From Rugosimonospora sp040255525 (GTDB taxonomy: Bacteria; Actinomycetota; Actinomycetes; Mycobacteriales; Micromonosporaceae), in contig JBDZVD010000016.1 of NCBI GenBank assembly GCA_040255525.1, forward strand, positions 22,540-86,539: a DNA stretch of 64,000 nt. The letters are read 5' to 3'. The notes under the pieces were generated by a model, which had not been told where the DNA came from, did no database searches, and worked only from the letters and a program-made list of their open reading frames with translations. Position 1 is the first letter of the stretch; the number at the start of each line of letters is the position of its first letter. Below, piece by piece: positions 21,102-28,901 of this stretch. Both the position numbers and the translations under genes were made by a program.

Positions 21102-21135
21102 CGGCCGGCGGCCCGGCGTACCGGGCCGCCGGCCG
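21102..21135 (+). terminator. Strong hairpin terminator after the sigma pseudogene
   Basis: A perfect 15-bp stem (21102-21116 with 21121-21135) around a CGTA loop. It follows the stop at 21088 and is well placed to insulate the SGNH hydrolase gene. Confidence 0.75.
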
Positions 21136-21228
21136 TTGCCTGCGCCACGTTTGCCGTACCGGTGCTTTGCGTCACGCCGACCGGTGAGTAGCTTTCCGTT
21201 AGCTGGACAACAGGTGCGGGAGTGGGGC

Positions 21229-21993
21229 ATGGGCTGGCGCAGTTTCGTCGCGATCGGGGACAGCTTCACCGAGGGAATGGACGACCTGTACCCGGACGGC
21301 ACCGCGTACCGCGGCTGGGCCGATCTGGTCGCCGCGCGTCTGGCCCAGGACGAGCCGGGGTTCGCGTACGCCAACCTCGCGGTCCGGGGCCGGCTGTTCG
21401 ACCGGATCGTGGATGAGCAGGTGCCGACCGCCCTGCGGGTGGCTCCCGATCTGGTCAGCTTCGCGGCCGGCGGCAACGACGCGCTGCGCCGCAACTTCGA
21501 CGGACCCGCCCTGACCAAGCGGCTGGACGACGTCGTCCGCGCGCTGCGCGCCACCGGCGCCGACGTGATCGTCTTCCGGTTCGCCGACGTGACCCGCCGA
21601 CTGCCGGGACGGCGCCTGGTGCTTCCCCGGGCCAGGTACCTCAACGAGGCGATCGGTGAGGTCGCGCGGCGGCACGGTGCCCGGCTGATCGACCTGTGGA
21701 AGGACGAGGAGTTCTACAGCCCGCTGCTGTGGAGCGTCGACCGCCTGCACCTCAACGAGATCGGGCACCGGCGGGTGGCCGTGCACGTGCTGACCGCGCT
21801 GGACGTGAAGCCGGAACCGGACTGGTGGGAGGTGCCGCCGCCCGGTCCGGTGCTGTCCTGGGCGTCCCGCCGGGCCGCCGACACCCGGTGGGCCCGCCAG
21901 TACTTCGCGCCGTGGATCAAGCGCCGGCTGACCGGGCGGTCCTCCGGCGACCACGTGGTCGCCAAGCGGCCCACGCTCACCCCGCTGGACTGA
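21229..21993 (+). CDS. SGNH/GDSL-family hydrolase
   Basis: A predicted cytoplasmic esterase/lipase-like hydrolase of 254 residues. Block I is FVAIGDSFTEGMDD with the nucleophile Ser, block II has NLAVRGRLFDRIV, block III AAGGNDALRR with the oxyanion Asn, and block V DRLHLNEIGHRRVA with the catalytic Asp and His. No signal peptide is present. ATG 21229 with GGGAG upstream gives the family N-terminus. The substrate cannot be read from sequence. The gene appears to be a single unit between two plus-strand genes. Confidence 0.88.
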   Translation: MGWRSFVAIGDSFTEGMDDLYPDGTAYRGWADLVAARLAQDEPGFAYANLAVRGRLFDRIVDEQVPTALRVAPDLVSFAAGGNDALRRNFDGPALTKRLDDVVRALRATGADVIVFRFADVTRRLPGRRLVLPRARYLNEAIGEVARRHGARLIDLWKDEEFYSPLLWSVDRLHLNEIGHRRVAVHVLTALDVKPEPDWWEVPPPGPVLSWASRRAADTRWARQYFAPWIKRRLTGRSSGDHVVAKRPTLTPLD

Positions 21994-22103
21994 CCGGCCA
22001 CGCCGGGTGCCGGGATTCAAACCTGTTCCGGCAGTCAAACTGGCGACACTGATCACGTCGCCAGTGGCCGTGCGCCCACCGTGCCGCGCGCTAGCGTGAA
22101 CAG

Positions 22104-23012
22104 ATGCCGGTAGTTCCCGATCTCTCCCCGAACCTCCAGCAGTACGCGCACCCCGAGCGCCTGGTCACCACCGGCTGGCTGGCGGAGCACCTGGGCGAAC
22201 CCGGGCTGGTCGTGGTCGAGTCCGACGAGGATGTGCTGCTCTACGACACCGGGCACATTCCCGGCGCCGTGAAGGTCGACTGGCACACTGAACTCAACGA
22301 CCAGGTCAGCCGGGACTACCTCACCGGGGCCGGCTTCGCCGAGCTGTGCTCCGCCAAGGGCATCGACCGGAACGACACGATCGTGTTCTACGGCGACAAC
22401 TTCAACTGGTGGGCGGCCTACGCCTTGTGGGTGTTCTCCCTGTTCGGTCACCCGGACGTGCGCCTGCTCGACGGCGGCCGGCAGAAGTGGATGGCCGAGG
22501 GCCGCGAACTGACCCGGGACCGCACGGAGCGGCCGGAGACCCGGTACCCCCTGGTGGAGCGCGACGACACTCCGATCCGGGCGTACCGCGACCAGGTGAT
22601 GGCGCACATCGCCGCCGGCCGGCCGCTGGTGGACGTGCGCTCGCCCGGCGAGTACACCGGCGAGATGCTCTCCATGCCGGACTACCCGCAGGAGGGCGCG
22701 CTGCGCGGCGGGCACATCCCGGGCGCGGTCAGCAAGCCCTGGAAGCAGGCCGCGAACGACGACGGTACGTTCAAGCCGGCCGGCGACCTGCGCGCCATCT
22801 ACCAGGACGAACTGGGCCTGTCGACCGGCGACGACGTGATCGCGTACTGCCGCATCGGCGAGCGCTCCTCGCACACCTGGTTCGTGCTGACCCACCTGCT
22901 CGGCTTCGGTCAGGTGCGCAACTACGACGGCTCCTGGACGGAGTGGGGCAACCTGGTCCGGGCACCCGTTGCCCGGGGTCCGGAGCCGGGCGGCATCTCC
23001 CCGAAGCTCTGA
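22104..23012 (+). CDS. Thiosulfate/3-mercaptopyruvate sulfurtransferase (tandem rhodanese)
   Basis: Transfers sulfane sulfur from thiosulfate or 3-mercaptopyruvate to an acceptor. The 302-residue protein has two rhodanese domains. The first (about 20-140) is non-catalytic with YDTGHIPGAVKVDWH and FYGDNFNWWAAY; the second (about 160-290) has VDVRSPGEYTGE and the active-site loop YCRIGERSSHTW with the catalytic Cys. The CRIGERS loop is the thiosulfate-type form common in Actinobacteria. Starts at ATG 22104. It probably stands alone; the TetR gene starts 104 bp after it. Confidence 0.92.
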   Translation: MPVVPDLSPNLQQYAHPERLVTTGWLAEHLGEPGLVVVESDEDVLLYDTGHIPGAVKVDWHTELNDQVSRDYLTGAGFAELCSAKGIDRNDTIVFYGDNFNWWAAYALWVFSLFGHPDVRLLDGGRQKWMAEGRELTRDRTERPETRYPLVERDDTPIRAYRDQVMAHIAAGRPLVDVRSPGEYTGEMLSMPDYPQEGALRGGHIPGAVSKPWKQAANDDGTFKPAGDLRAIYQDELGLSTGDDVIAYCRIGERSSHTWFVLTHLLGFGQVRNYDGSWTEWGNLVRAPVARGPEPGGISPKL

Positions 23013-23116
23013 CGCTCCGGCCGGTCGGGGCTCGTCGGGAAACGCCCGGCCGGCTGCCGATCTCGCCTGGTGAGCCAACGGTGAACGGCGAGGTGACCGG
23101 TGAGTAGGCTGGCCGG

Positions 23117-23701
23117 ATGGTGGTTGAGCAGCAGGACCGGTTACGGCGCCGGAGCCGGCGGGACGAGATCCTGGAAATCGCCATGGGCCTGTTCGCCGCC
23201 CGCGGGTACCACGGTGTGTCGATGGACGACATCGGCGCCGCCGCCGGAGTGACCGGACCGGCCCTGTACCACCACTTCGCCGGCAAGGAGGCGATGCTCG
23301 TCGCGGCGCTCATGCCGGTCAGCAAGGGCCTGCTCGCCGGCGGGCGCGCCCGGGTGGCCGAGCACCCGGACGATCCCCGGGCGGCGCTGGAGTCCCTGGT
23401 CGAGTTCCACGTGACGTTCGCGCTCGCCAATCCGGTCGTGATCGCCCTGCACCTGCACGAGCTGGACCGGCTGCCGGAGGATCCGCGCCGCAACATCCGC
23501 CGGCTCCAGCGGCTGTACGTCGAGGTGTGGGTGCAGACGTTGACGGCCCTGCGTTCCGAGCTGCCGCCGGAGGAGGCACGGGTGCTCGCGCACGCCGCGT
23601 TCGGCCTGATGAACTCCACGCCGTTCCTCGGTGGCGAGGTGGATCGGGAGCGCCGGGCCGACCTGCTGCGCGCCGCCACGCTCGCCGCGCTGCTCGGCTA
23701 G
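23117..23701 (+). CDS. TetR-family regulator of the adjacent liu-type catabolic cluster
   Basis: A 194-residue repressor with an N-terminal TetR helix-turn-helix (about residues 15-60): ILEIAMGLFAARGYHGVSMD followed by DIGAAAGVTGPALYHHFAGK. The C-terminal ligand domain is helical without recognised specificity. It sits 74 bp before the biotin carboxylase gene in the same direction. A palindrome TAACGATCGTTM-type site occurs in the gap and again before the carboxyltransferase gene, so it most likely represses both, with an acyl-CoA or related intermediate as inducer. Mycobacterial BkaR is a TetR regulator of a comparable branched-chain cluster; orthology is not proven. Confidence 0.85.
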   Translation: MVVEQQDRLRRRSRRDEILEIAMGLFAARGYHGVSMDDIGAAAGVTGPALYHHFAGKEAMLVAALMPVSKGLLAGGRARVAEHPDDPRAALESLVEFHVTFALANPVVIALHLHELDRLPEDPRRNIRRLQRLYVEVWVQTLTALRSELPPEEARVLAHAAFGLMNSTPFLGGEVDRERRADLLRAATLAALLG

Positions 23702-23741
23702 CCACCCGGCCGCTGTCCCGCAGCCCGCCTGAACGAGTAAC

Positions 23742-23756
23742 CTAACGATCGTTCAG
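23742..23756. promoter_or_regulatory. Palindromic operator upstream of the biotin carboxylase gene
   Basis: CTAACGATCGTTCAG contains the perfect 10-bp palindrome AACGATCGTT (23744-23753) and near-symmetric flanks. It matches the second site at 26059-26070 and lies 20 bp upstream of the chosen start, between the TetR gene and its presumed target. Confidence 0.75.
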
Positions 23757-23775
23757 CATGGCTGGGAGGACGTAC

Positions 23776-25116
23776 ATGATCGAATCGCTGCTCGTGGCCA
23801 ACCGGGGGGAGATCGCCCGCAGGGTGATCCGTACCGCGCGCCGGCTGGGCATCCGTACCGTGGCCGTCTACTCCGACGTGGACGCCGGTCTCCCGTTCGT
23901 CCGGGAGGCTGACGAGGCGGTACTGATCGGCCCGGCGAACCCCGCCCAGTCGTACCGCAACGCCGAGGCGATCCTGGGCGCGGCCAAGGCGACCGGTGCC
24001 CGGGCGATTCACCCCGGGTACGGCTTCCTGTCGGAGAACGCGGACTTCGCCCGGGCCGTGACCGACCACGGAATCATCTGGATCGGGCCGGGCCCGGACG
24101 CGATCGACGCCATGGGTGACAAGATCAACGCACGGAACCTGATGGCGACGGCCGGCGTACCGGTCGCACCCGGCACCACGGACCCGGCCGACACCGTGGA
24201 AGCCGCGGTCGCCGAGGCGGAGCGCATCGGGTACCCGGTGATGGTCAAGGCCGCGGCTGGCGGCGGCGGGATGGGCATGGCGGCGGCCGAGGACGAGGCC
24301 GCGTTGCGCACCGAGTACGAGAAGGTGCGCGCGTTCGCCGGGCGGATGTTCGGCGACGCGTCCGTGCTCGTCGAGCGCTACTTCCCCCGGGTGCGCCACG
24401 TCGAGGTGCAGATCCTCGGGCTGGCCGACGGTCGGGTCGTCGCGCTTGGTGAGCGCGAGTGTTCGGTGCAGCGGCGCAACCAGAAGGTGCTGGAGGAGTC
24501 GCCGTCCCCGGCCGTCACGCCGCAGTTGCGCGAGCGCCTGTCCGCCGCGGCGGTACGGGCGGGTGAGGCGGTCGGTTACCGCAACGCCGGTACGGTGGAG
24601 TGCCTGCTGGACCCGGCGACGGGTGACTTCTTCTTCCTGGAGATGAACACCCGGCTCCAGGTCGAGCACCCGATCACCGAGTCGGTGTACGGCGTGGATC
24701 TGGTGGAGGAGCAGTTGCGAGTCGCGTCCGGGCTGCCGCCGGCGTTCGACCCCGACGCGCTGCGCCCGTCCGGGCATGCGATCGAGCTGCGGATCAACGC
24801 CGAGGACCCGAAGCGGTTCCTGCCCGGGCCGGGCGCCGTCACGACCTGGGTGGAGCCGACCGGCGAGGGGGTACGGGTCGACGCCGGGTATGCCGCCGGG
24901 ACGACCGTCACGCCGAACTACGACTCGCTGATGGCCAAGCTCGTGGTGTCCGGGCCCGACCGGCCGACCGCGATCGAGCGGGCCCGCACGGCGGTGCGGG
25001 ACTTCCAGGTCGCCGGCCCGAAGTGCAACCTGCCGTTCTTCGCCGAGCTGCTGGACAACCCGGAGTTCGTGACCGGCGACTACGACACCGGCATCGTGGG
25101 GCGGATGCGGAAGTGA
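23776..25116 (+). CDS. Biotin carboxylase subunit (acyl-CoA carboxylase alpha type) without carrier domain
   Basis: Carboxylates biotin using ATP and bicarbonate, feeding an acyl-CoA carboxylase, here probably methylcrotonyl-CoA carboxylase. The 446-residue protein covers only the biotin carboxylase domain: LLVANRGEIARRVIRT, the GYGFLSENADFARA segment, the ATP-grasp glycine loop KAAAGGGGMGM, and the catalytic FLEMNTRLQVEHPITE. It ends DYDTGIVGRMRK, exactly where the carboxylase domain stops in longer alpha subunits; there is no BCCP domain or AMKM biotinylation motif. ATG 23776 follows GGGAGG at six bases; ATG 23758 overlaps the operator side and is less likely. The lyase gene starts 10 bp downstream. 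Confidence 0.92.
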   Translation: MIESLLVANRGEIARRVIRTARRLGIRTVAVYSDVDAGLPFVREADEAVLIGPANPAQSYRNAEAILGAAKATGARAIHPGYGFLSENADFARAVTDHGIIWIGPGPDAIDAMGDKINARNLMATAGVPVAPGTTDPADTVEAAVAEAERIGYPVMVKAAAGGGGMGMAAAEDEAALRTEYEKVRAFAGRMFGDASVLVERYFPRVRHVEVQILGLADGRVVALGERECSVQRRNQKVLEESPSPAVTPQLRERLSAAAVRAGEAVGYRNAGTVECLLDPATGDFFFLEMNTRLQVEHPITESVYGVDLVEEQLRVASGLPPAFDPDALRPSGHAIELRINAEDPKRFLPGPGAVTTWVEPTGEGVRVDAGYAAGTTVTPNYDSLMAKLVVSGPDRPTAIERARTAVRDFQVAGPKCNLPFFAELLDNPEFVTGDYDTGIVGRMRK

Positions 25117-25126
25117 GGATTCCGGT

Positions 25127-26026
25127 ATGAGTGATGTTGTTTCGATCCGTGAGGTCGGCCCCCGCGACGGCCTGCAGAACGAGGATCCGGTACCCGCTGC
25201 GGAAAAGGTGCGCCTGCTCGACGCGCTGTCCGGTACCGGCGTGCGGCGGATCGAGGCGGTCTCCTTCGTGCACCCGAAGGCGATCCCGCAGATGGCCGAC
25301 GCGGACGAGGTGTGGGCCGCCGCCACCAAGGCGCCCGGCGTGCGCTACTCGGCGCTGGTGCCCAATTCACGCGGTACCCAGCGCGCGCTGGCCGCCGGGT
25401 TCACCGAGATCGAGGTCGTGGTCTCGGCCAGCGACACGCACAACCGCAAGAACCTGAACCGGTCGACCGCCGAGTCGCTGGACGACATCACCGGCCTCAT
25501 CCAGGCCGGTCACGAGGCCGGCGCGAGCGTTGAGGTCATCGTGGCGACCAGCTTCGGCTGCCCGTACGAGGGCGATGTCGATCCACGCCGGGTGGCGACG
25601 ATCGTCGAGCGGGTACTCGCGGACGGTGCGGACCGGGTGGCCTTCGGCGACACGACCGGCATGGCCACCCCGCGCCGGGTGCGTGAGCTGCTGGACGCCG
25701 TGCCGCGCGAGGCGCCGATCCTGCTGCACTTCCACAACACCCGGGGTACCGGCCTGGCCAACATCCTGACCGCGCTGGAGTTGGGCGTCCGCGAGTTCGA
25801 CGCCAGCATCGGCGGCCTGGGTGGCTGCCCGTACGCGCCGGGGGCCAGCGGCAACGTGGCCACCGAGGAGGTGGTGCACATGGTGCAGGACCTGGGCTTC
25901 GACACCGGGATCGACCTGGACGCGCTGATCGAGGCGGCCGCGCTCGCCGAGCGGATCGTCGGCCGTACCCTGCCGTCCGGCGTGCTGCGGGCGGGTCCGC
26001 GTACTCGCCTCACCCCTGTCGACTGA
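25127..26026 (+). CDS. Hydroxymethylglutaryl-CoA lyase
   Basis: Cleaves HMG-CoA to acetyl-CoA and acetoacetate, the last step of leucine catabolism. The 299-residue TIM-barrel protein has REVGPRDGLQNE with metal and substrate residues, VSASDTHNRKNLNRS, the metal-binding HFHNTRGTGLAN, and the lyase signature GGLGGCPYAPGASGNVATE with the conserved loop Cys. It is spaced 10 bp from the carboxylase gene, indicating one operon. The methylglutaconyl-CoA hydratase step of the pathway is not encoded in the window. Confidence 0.93.
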   Translation: MSDVVSIREVGPRDGLQNEDPVPAAEKVRLLDALSGTGVRRIEAVSFVHPKAIPQMADADEVWAAATKAPGVRYSALVPNSRGTQRALAAGFTEIEVVVSASDTHNRKNLNRSTAESLDDITGLIQAGHEAGASVEVIVATSFGCPYEGDVDPRRVATIVERVLADGADRVAFGDTTGMATPRRVRELLDAVPREAPILLHFHNTRGTGLANILTALELGVREFDASIGGLGGCPYAPGASGNVATEEVVHMVQDLGFDTGIDLDALIEAAALAERIVGRTLPSGVLRAGPRTRLTPVD

Positions 26027-26058
26027 CGCACCGGCCAGCCCCGGCGGCCGTGGTACCC

Positions 26059-26070
26059 TAACGATCGTTA
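26059..26070. promoter_or_regulatory. Perfect palindromic operator upstream of the carboxyltransferase gene
   Basis: TAACGATCGTTA is a perfect 12-bp palindrome 42 bp before the GTG of the carboxyltransferase gene. It shares its core with 23744-23753. Two copies in front of two parts of one pathway, next to a TetR gene, mark it as the likely regulator binding site. Confidence 0.78.
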
Positions 26071-26112
26071 AGCATGGGTTGGATCTTCCGATCCGGTGCG
26101 ACGGGAGGCACG

Positions 26113-27642
26113 GTGACCCTCGACCACGAGTCATTGGAGCAGCTGCGCAAGCGTGTGCAGGCCGGCGGCGCCGACCGGTACCACGCCGCCAATGCCGCCA
26201 AGGGGAAGTTGTTCGCCCGCGAGCGCATCGCGTTGCTCGTGGACGACGGCTCGTTCGTGGAGGACGGCCGGTACGCGAATGCCCTGGCGGACGGCCTGCC
26301 CGCCGATGGCGTGATCACCGGCATCGGCACGGTCGACGGCCGGCAGGTCTGCCTGATGGCCAACGACTCCACGGTCAAGGCGGGGTCGTGGGGCGCCCGT
26401 ACCGTCGAAAAGATCATCCGGGTCATCGAGCGGGCCTACACGACGGGTGTGCCGATGGTGTATCTGGTCGATTCCGCGGGCGCCCGGATCACCGACCAGG
26501 TCGACCTGTTCCCCGGCCGGCGGGGCGCCGGGAACATCTTCTACAACCAGGTCCGCGCGTCGGGCAGCGTGCCGCAGGCGTGCGCGCTGTTCGGGCCGTC
26601 CGCGGCCGGCGGTGCCTACATCCCGGCGTTCTGCGACGTGGTCGCGATGGTCGACGGCAACGCCAGCATGTACCTGGGCAGCGACCGGATGGTCGAGATG
26701 GTCACCGGCGAGAAGACCACGCTGGAGGCGATGGGCGGCGCCAAGGTCCACTGTGGAGAGTCCGGGGTCGGGCACTTCCTGTGCAAGACCGAGGCCGAGG
26801 CGATCGGGACCATCCGCCGGTACCTGTCGTACCTGCCGCCCAACTGGCGGTCCGCGCCCCCGGTGGCCGAGCCGGCGCCCGCGCCCGAGGTGGACCTCGC
26901 GGCGCTGATCCCGGCGAGCGAACGGCAGGCGTTCGACATGCGCAAGGTCGTGCGCGGCCTGCTCGACGGCGGCGAGTTCTTCGAGATCCAGGCACGGTGG
27001 GCCCGCGAGGTGACGGTCGGCTTCGGGCGGCTGAACGGTGCGCCGGTCGGCGTCGTGGCCAACAACTCGCTGTACAAGGGCGGCGTGCTGTTCATCGACT
27101 CGGCCGACAAGGCCACCCGGTTCGTGCAGCTGTGCGACGCGTTCAACGTGCCGCTGGTGTTCCTGTCCGACGTACCCGGCTTCATGGTGGGCAGCGCGGT
27201 CGAGCGGCAGGGCATCATCCGGCACGGCGCCAAGATGATCACCGCGATCAGTGAGGCCACCGTGCCGAAGATCTGCGTGGTGGTCCGCAAGGCGTACGGT
27301 GCGGGCCTGTACGCGATGGCCGGCCCGGGCTTCGCACCGGACGCGACCATCGCGCTGCCCACCGCGAAGATCGCGGTGATGGGCGCGGAGGCGGCGGTCA
27401 ACGCCGTGTACGCCAAGAAGATCGCCGCGCTGCCGGACGACGACACCCGGACCGCGTTCGTCGCGCAGAAGCGCGCCGAGTACGAGCGCGACATCGACAT
27501 TGTGCGGCTGGCCAGCGAACTGGTCGTGGACACCATCGTGGAGCCGTCGGCGCTGCGCGCCGAGCTCATCGCGCGGCTGGCCGCCGCTGCGGGCAAGGAC
27601 CGTCACTTCTCCCGGCGCCGGCACGGCGTCACACCCGTCTGA
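26113..27642 (+). CDS. Acyl-CoA carboxylase carboxyltransferase (beta) subunit, probably methylcrotonyl-CoA carboxylase
   Basis: Transfers the carboxyl group from biotin to an acyl-CoA. The 509-residue protein has both crotonase-like carboxyltransferase halves: N-domain with KAGSWGARTVEKI, YLVDSAGARITDQ and GPSAAGGAYIPAF; C-domain with NNSLYKGGVLFIDSADKATR, LSDVPGFMVG and RKAYGAGLYAMAG. The YKGGVLFIDSADK region resembles MCC/AccD1-type enzymes acting in leucine catabolism. GTG 26113 follows GGGAGG by five bases. An operator palindrome precedes it, so it has its own promoter although it lies 86 bp after the lyase gene. Confidence 0.9.
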   Translation: MTLDHESLEQLRKRVQAGGADRYHAANAAKGKLFARERIALLVDDGSFVEDGRYANALADGLPADGVITGIGTVDGRQVCLMANDSTVKAGSWGARTVEKIIRVIERAYTTGVPMVYLVDSAGARITDQVDLFPGRRGAGNIFYNQVRASGSVPQACALFGPSAAGGAYIPAFCDVVAMVDGNASMYLGSDRMVEMVTGEKTTLEAMGGAKVHCGESGVGHFLCKTEAEAIGTIRRYLSYLPPNWRSAPPVAEPAPAPEVDLAALIPASERQAFDMRKVVRGLLDGGEFFEIQARWAREVTVGFGRLNGAPVGVVANNSLYKGGVLFIDSADKATRFVQLCDAFNVPLVFLSDVPGFMVGSAVERQGIIRHGAKMITAISEATVPKICVVVRKAYGAGLYAMAGPGFAPDATIALPTAKIAVMGAEAAVNAVYAKKIAALPDDDTRTAFVAQKRAEYERDIDIVRLASELVVDTIVEPSALRAELIARLAAAAGKDRHFSRRRHGVTPV

Positions 27643-27653
27643 GGGGGGCCGAG

Positions 27654-28805
27654 ATGATCAGCTTTGAGCTCGACGAGGAGCACGCCGCGCTGCGTGACTC
27701 GGTACGGCAGTTCGCCCGCGACGTCGTCGCGCCGGTCGCGTTCGAACACTACGAGCGGCACTCGTTCCCGTACGAGGTCATCCGGCAGATGGGCAAGATG
27801 GGCCTGTTCGGGCTGCCGTTCCCGGAGGAGTACGGCGGCATGGGCGGAAACTACTTCGCGCTGTGCATCGCGCTGGAGGAGCTCGCCCGGGTCGACTCCT
27901 CGGTGGCGATCACCCTGGAGGCGGCGATCAGCCTGGGTGCCATGCCGATCCACCGGTTCGGTACGCCGGAGCAGAAGGCCACCTGGCTGCCGCGGCTGAC
28001 CAGCGGCGAGGCCCTGGCCGGGTTCGGCCTCACCGAGCCCGGGTTCGGGTCGGACGCCGGCGGTACGCAGACCCGCGCGGTACTCGACGGCGACGACTGG
28101 GTCATCAACGGCAGCAAGGCGTTCATCACCAACTCGGGTACGGACATCACCGCGTTCGTCACGGTCACGGCGCGGACCGGTACCCGGCCGGACGGTGCCC
28201 CCGAACTGTCGGCGATCATCGTGCCGAACGGTACGCCGGGCTTCACCGTCGCGCCCGGGTACTCGAAGGTCGGCTGGTGCGCCTCGGACACGCACGAGCT
28301 GCACTTCGACGACGTGCGGGTACCGGCGACCAATCTGCTCGGCGAGCGCGGCCGCGGCTTCGCCCAGTTCCTGCGGATCCTGGACGAGGGCCGGATCGCG
28401 ATCGCCGCGCTGGCTACCGGACTGGCGCAGGGCTGCGTGGACGAGTCCGTCGCGTACGCGCACCAGCGGCACGCCTTCGGCCAGCCGATCGGCAGCTTCC
28501 AGGCGATCCAGTTCAAGATCGCCGATATGGAGGCGCGGGCGCACACCGCCCGGCTGGCGTACTACGACGCAGCGGCCAGGATGCTGGCCGGCGCCGACTT
28601 CAAGCGGCAGGCAGCCATCGCCAAGCTGCACGCCAGCGAGATCGCGGTGACCAACGCGCGAGAGGCTACCCAGGTGTACGGCGGGTACGGGTTCATGAAC
28701 GAGACGCCCGTCGCGCGGTTCTGGCGGGACGCGAAGATCCTGGAGATCGGCGAGGGAACTTCCGAGGTCCAGCGCATGATCATCGCGCGGGACCTGGGCC
28801 TGTGA
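27654..28805 (+). CDS. Acyl-CoA dehydrogenase (isovaleryl-CoA dehydrogenase-like)
   Basis: An FAD enzyme introducing the alpha-beta double bond in an acyl-CoA, in this context probably isovaleryl-CoA. The 383-residue product has the acyl-CoA dehydrogenase N-domain (LPFPEEYGGMGGNYF), middle-domain signature GFGLTEPGFGSDAGG, FITNSGTDITAFV, the C-domain RHAFGQPIGSFQAIQFKIAD and YGGYGFMNETPVAR, and the EGTSEVQRM end carrying the Glu used as base in short/medium-chain types. True isovaleryl-CoA dehydrogenases place the base elsewhere, so substrate is inferred from the cluster. It is 11 bp after the carboxyltransferase gene, behind AGGGGGG. Confidence 0.9.
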   Translation: MISFELDEEHAALRDSVRQFARDVVAPVAFEHYERHSFPYEVIRQMGKMGLFGLPFPEEYGGMGGNYFALCIALEELARVDSSVAITLEAAISLGAMPIHRFGTPEQKATWLPRLTSGEALAGFGLTEPGFGSDAGGTQTRAVLDGDDWVINGSKAFITNSGTDITAFVTVTARTGTRPDGAPELSAIIVPNGTPGFTVAPGYSKVGWCASDTHELHFDDVRVPATNLLGERGRGFAQFLRILDEGRIAIAALATGLAQGCVDESVAYAHQRHAFGQPIGSFQAIQFKIADMEARAHTARLAYYDAAARMLAGADFKRQAAIAKLHASEIAVTNAREATQVYGGYGFMNETPVARFWRDAKILEIGEGTSEVQRMIIARDLGL

Positions 28806-28901
28806 ATTCGCTCACCTCTCTGTCGTAGATCGGCTCAACTGCGGTCGCGATCTTGACTCGCACCTCGCATCGGCCGCTTTCACCGCTTAGTCTTCGTGAC
28901 C

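Noticed and set aside
28853..28893. TTGACT as a -35 element for the XRE/NTPase regulator
   Set aside because: No acceptable -10 hexamer lies 16-19 bp downstream.
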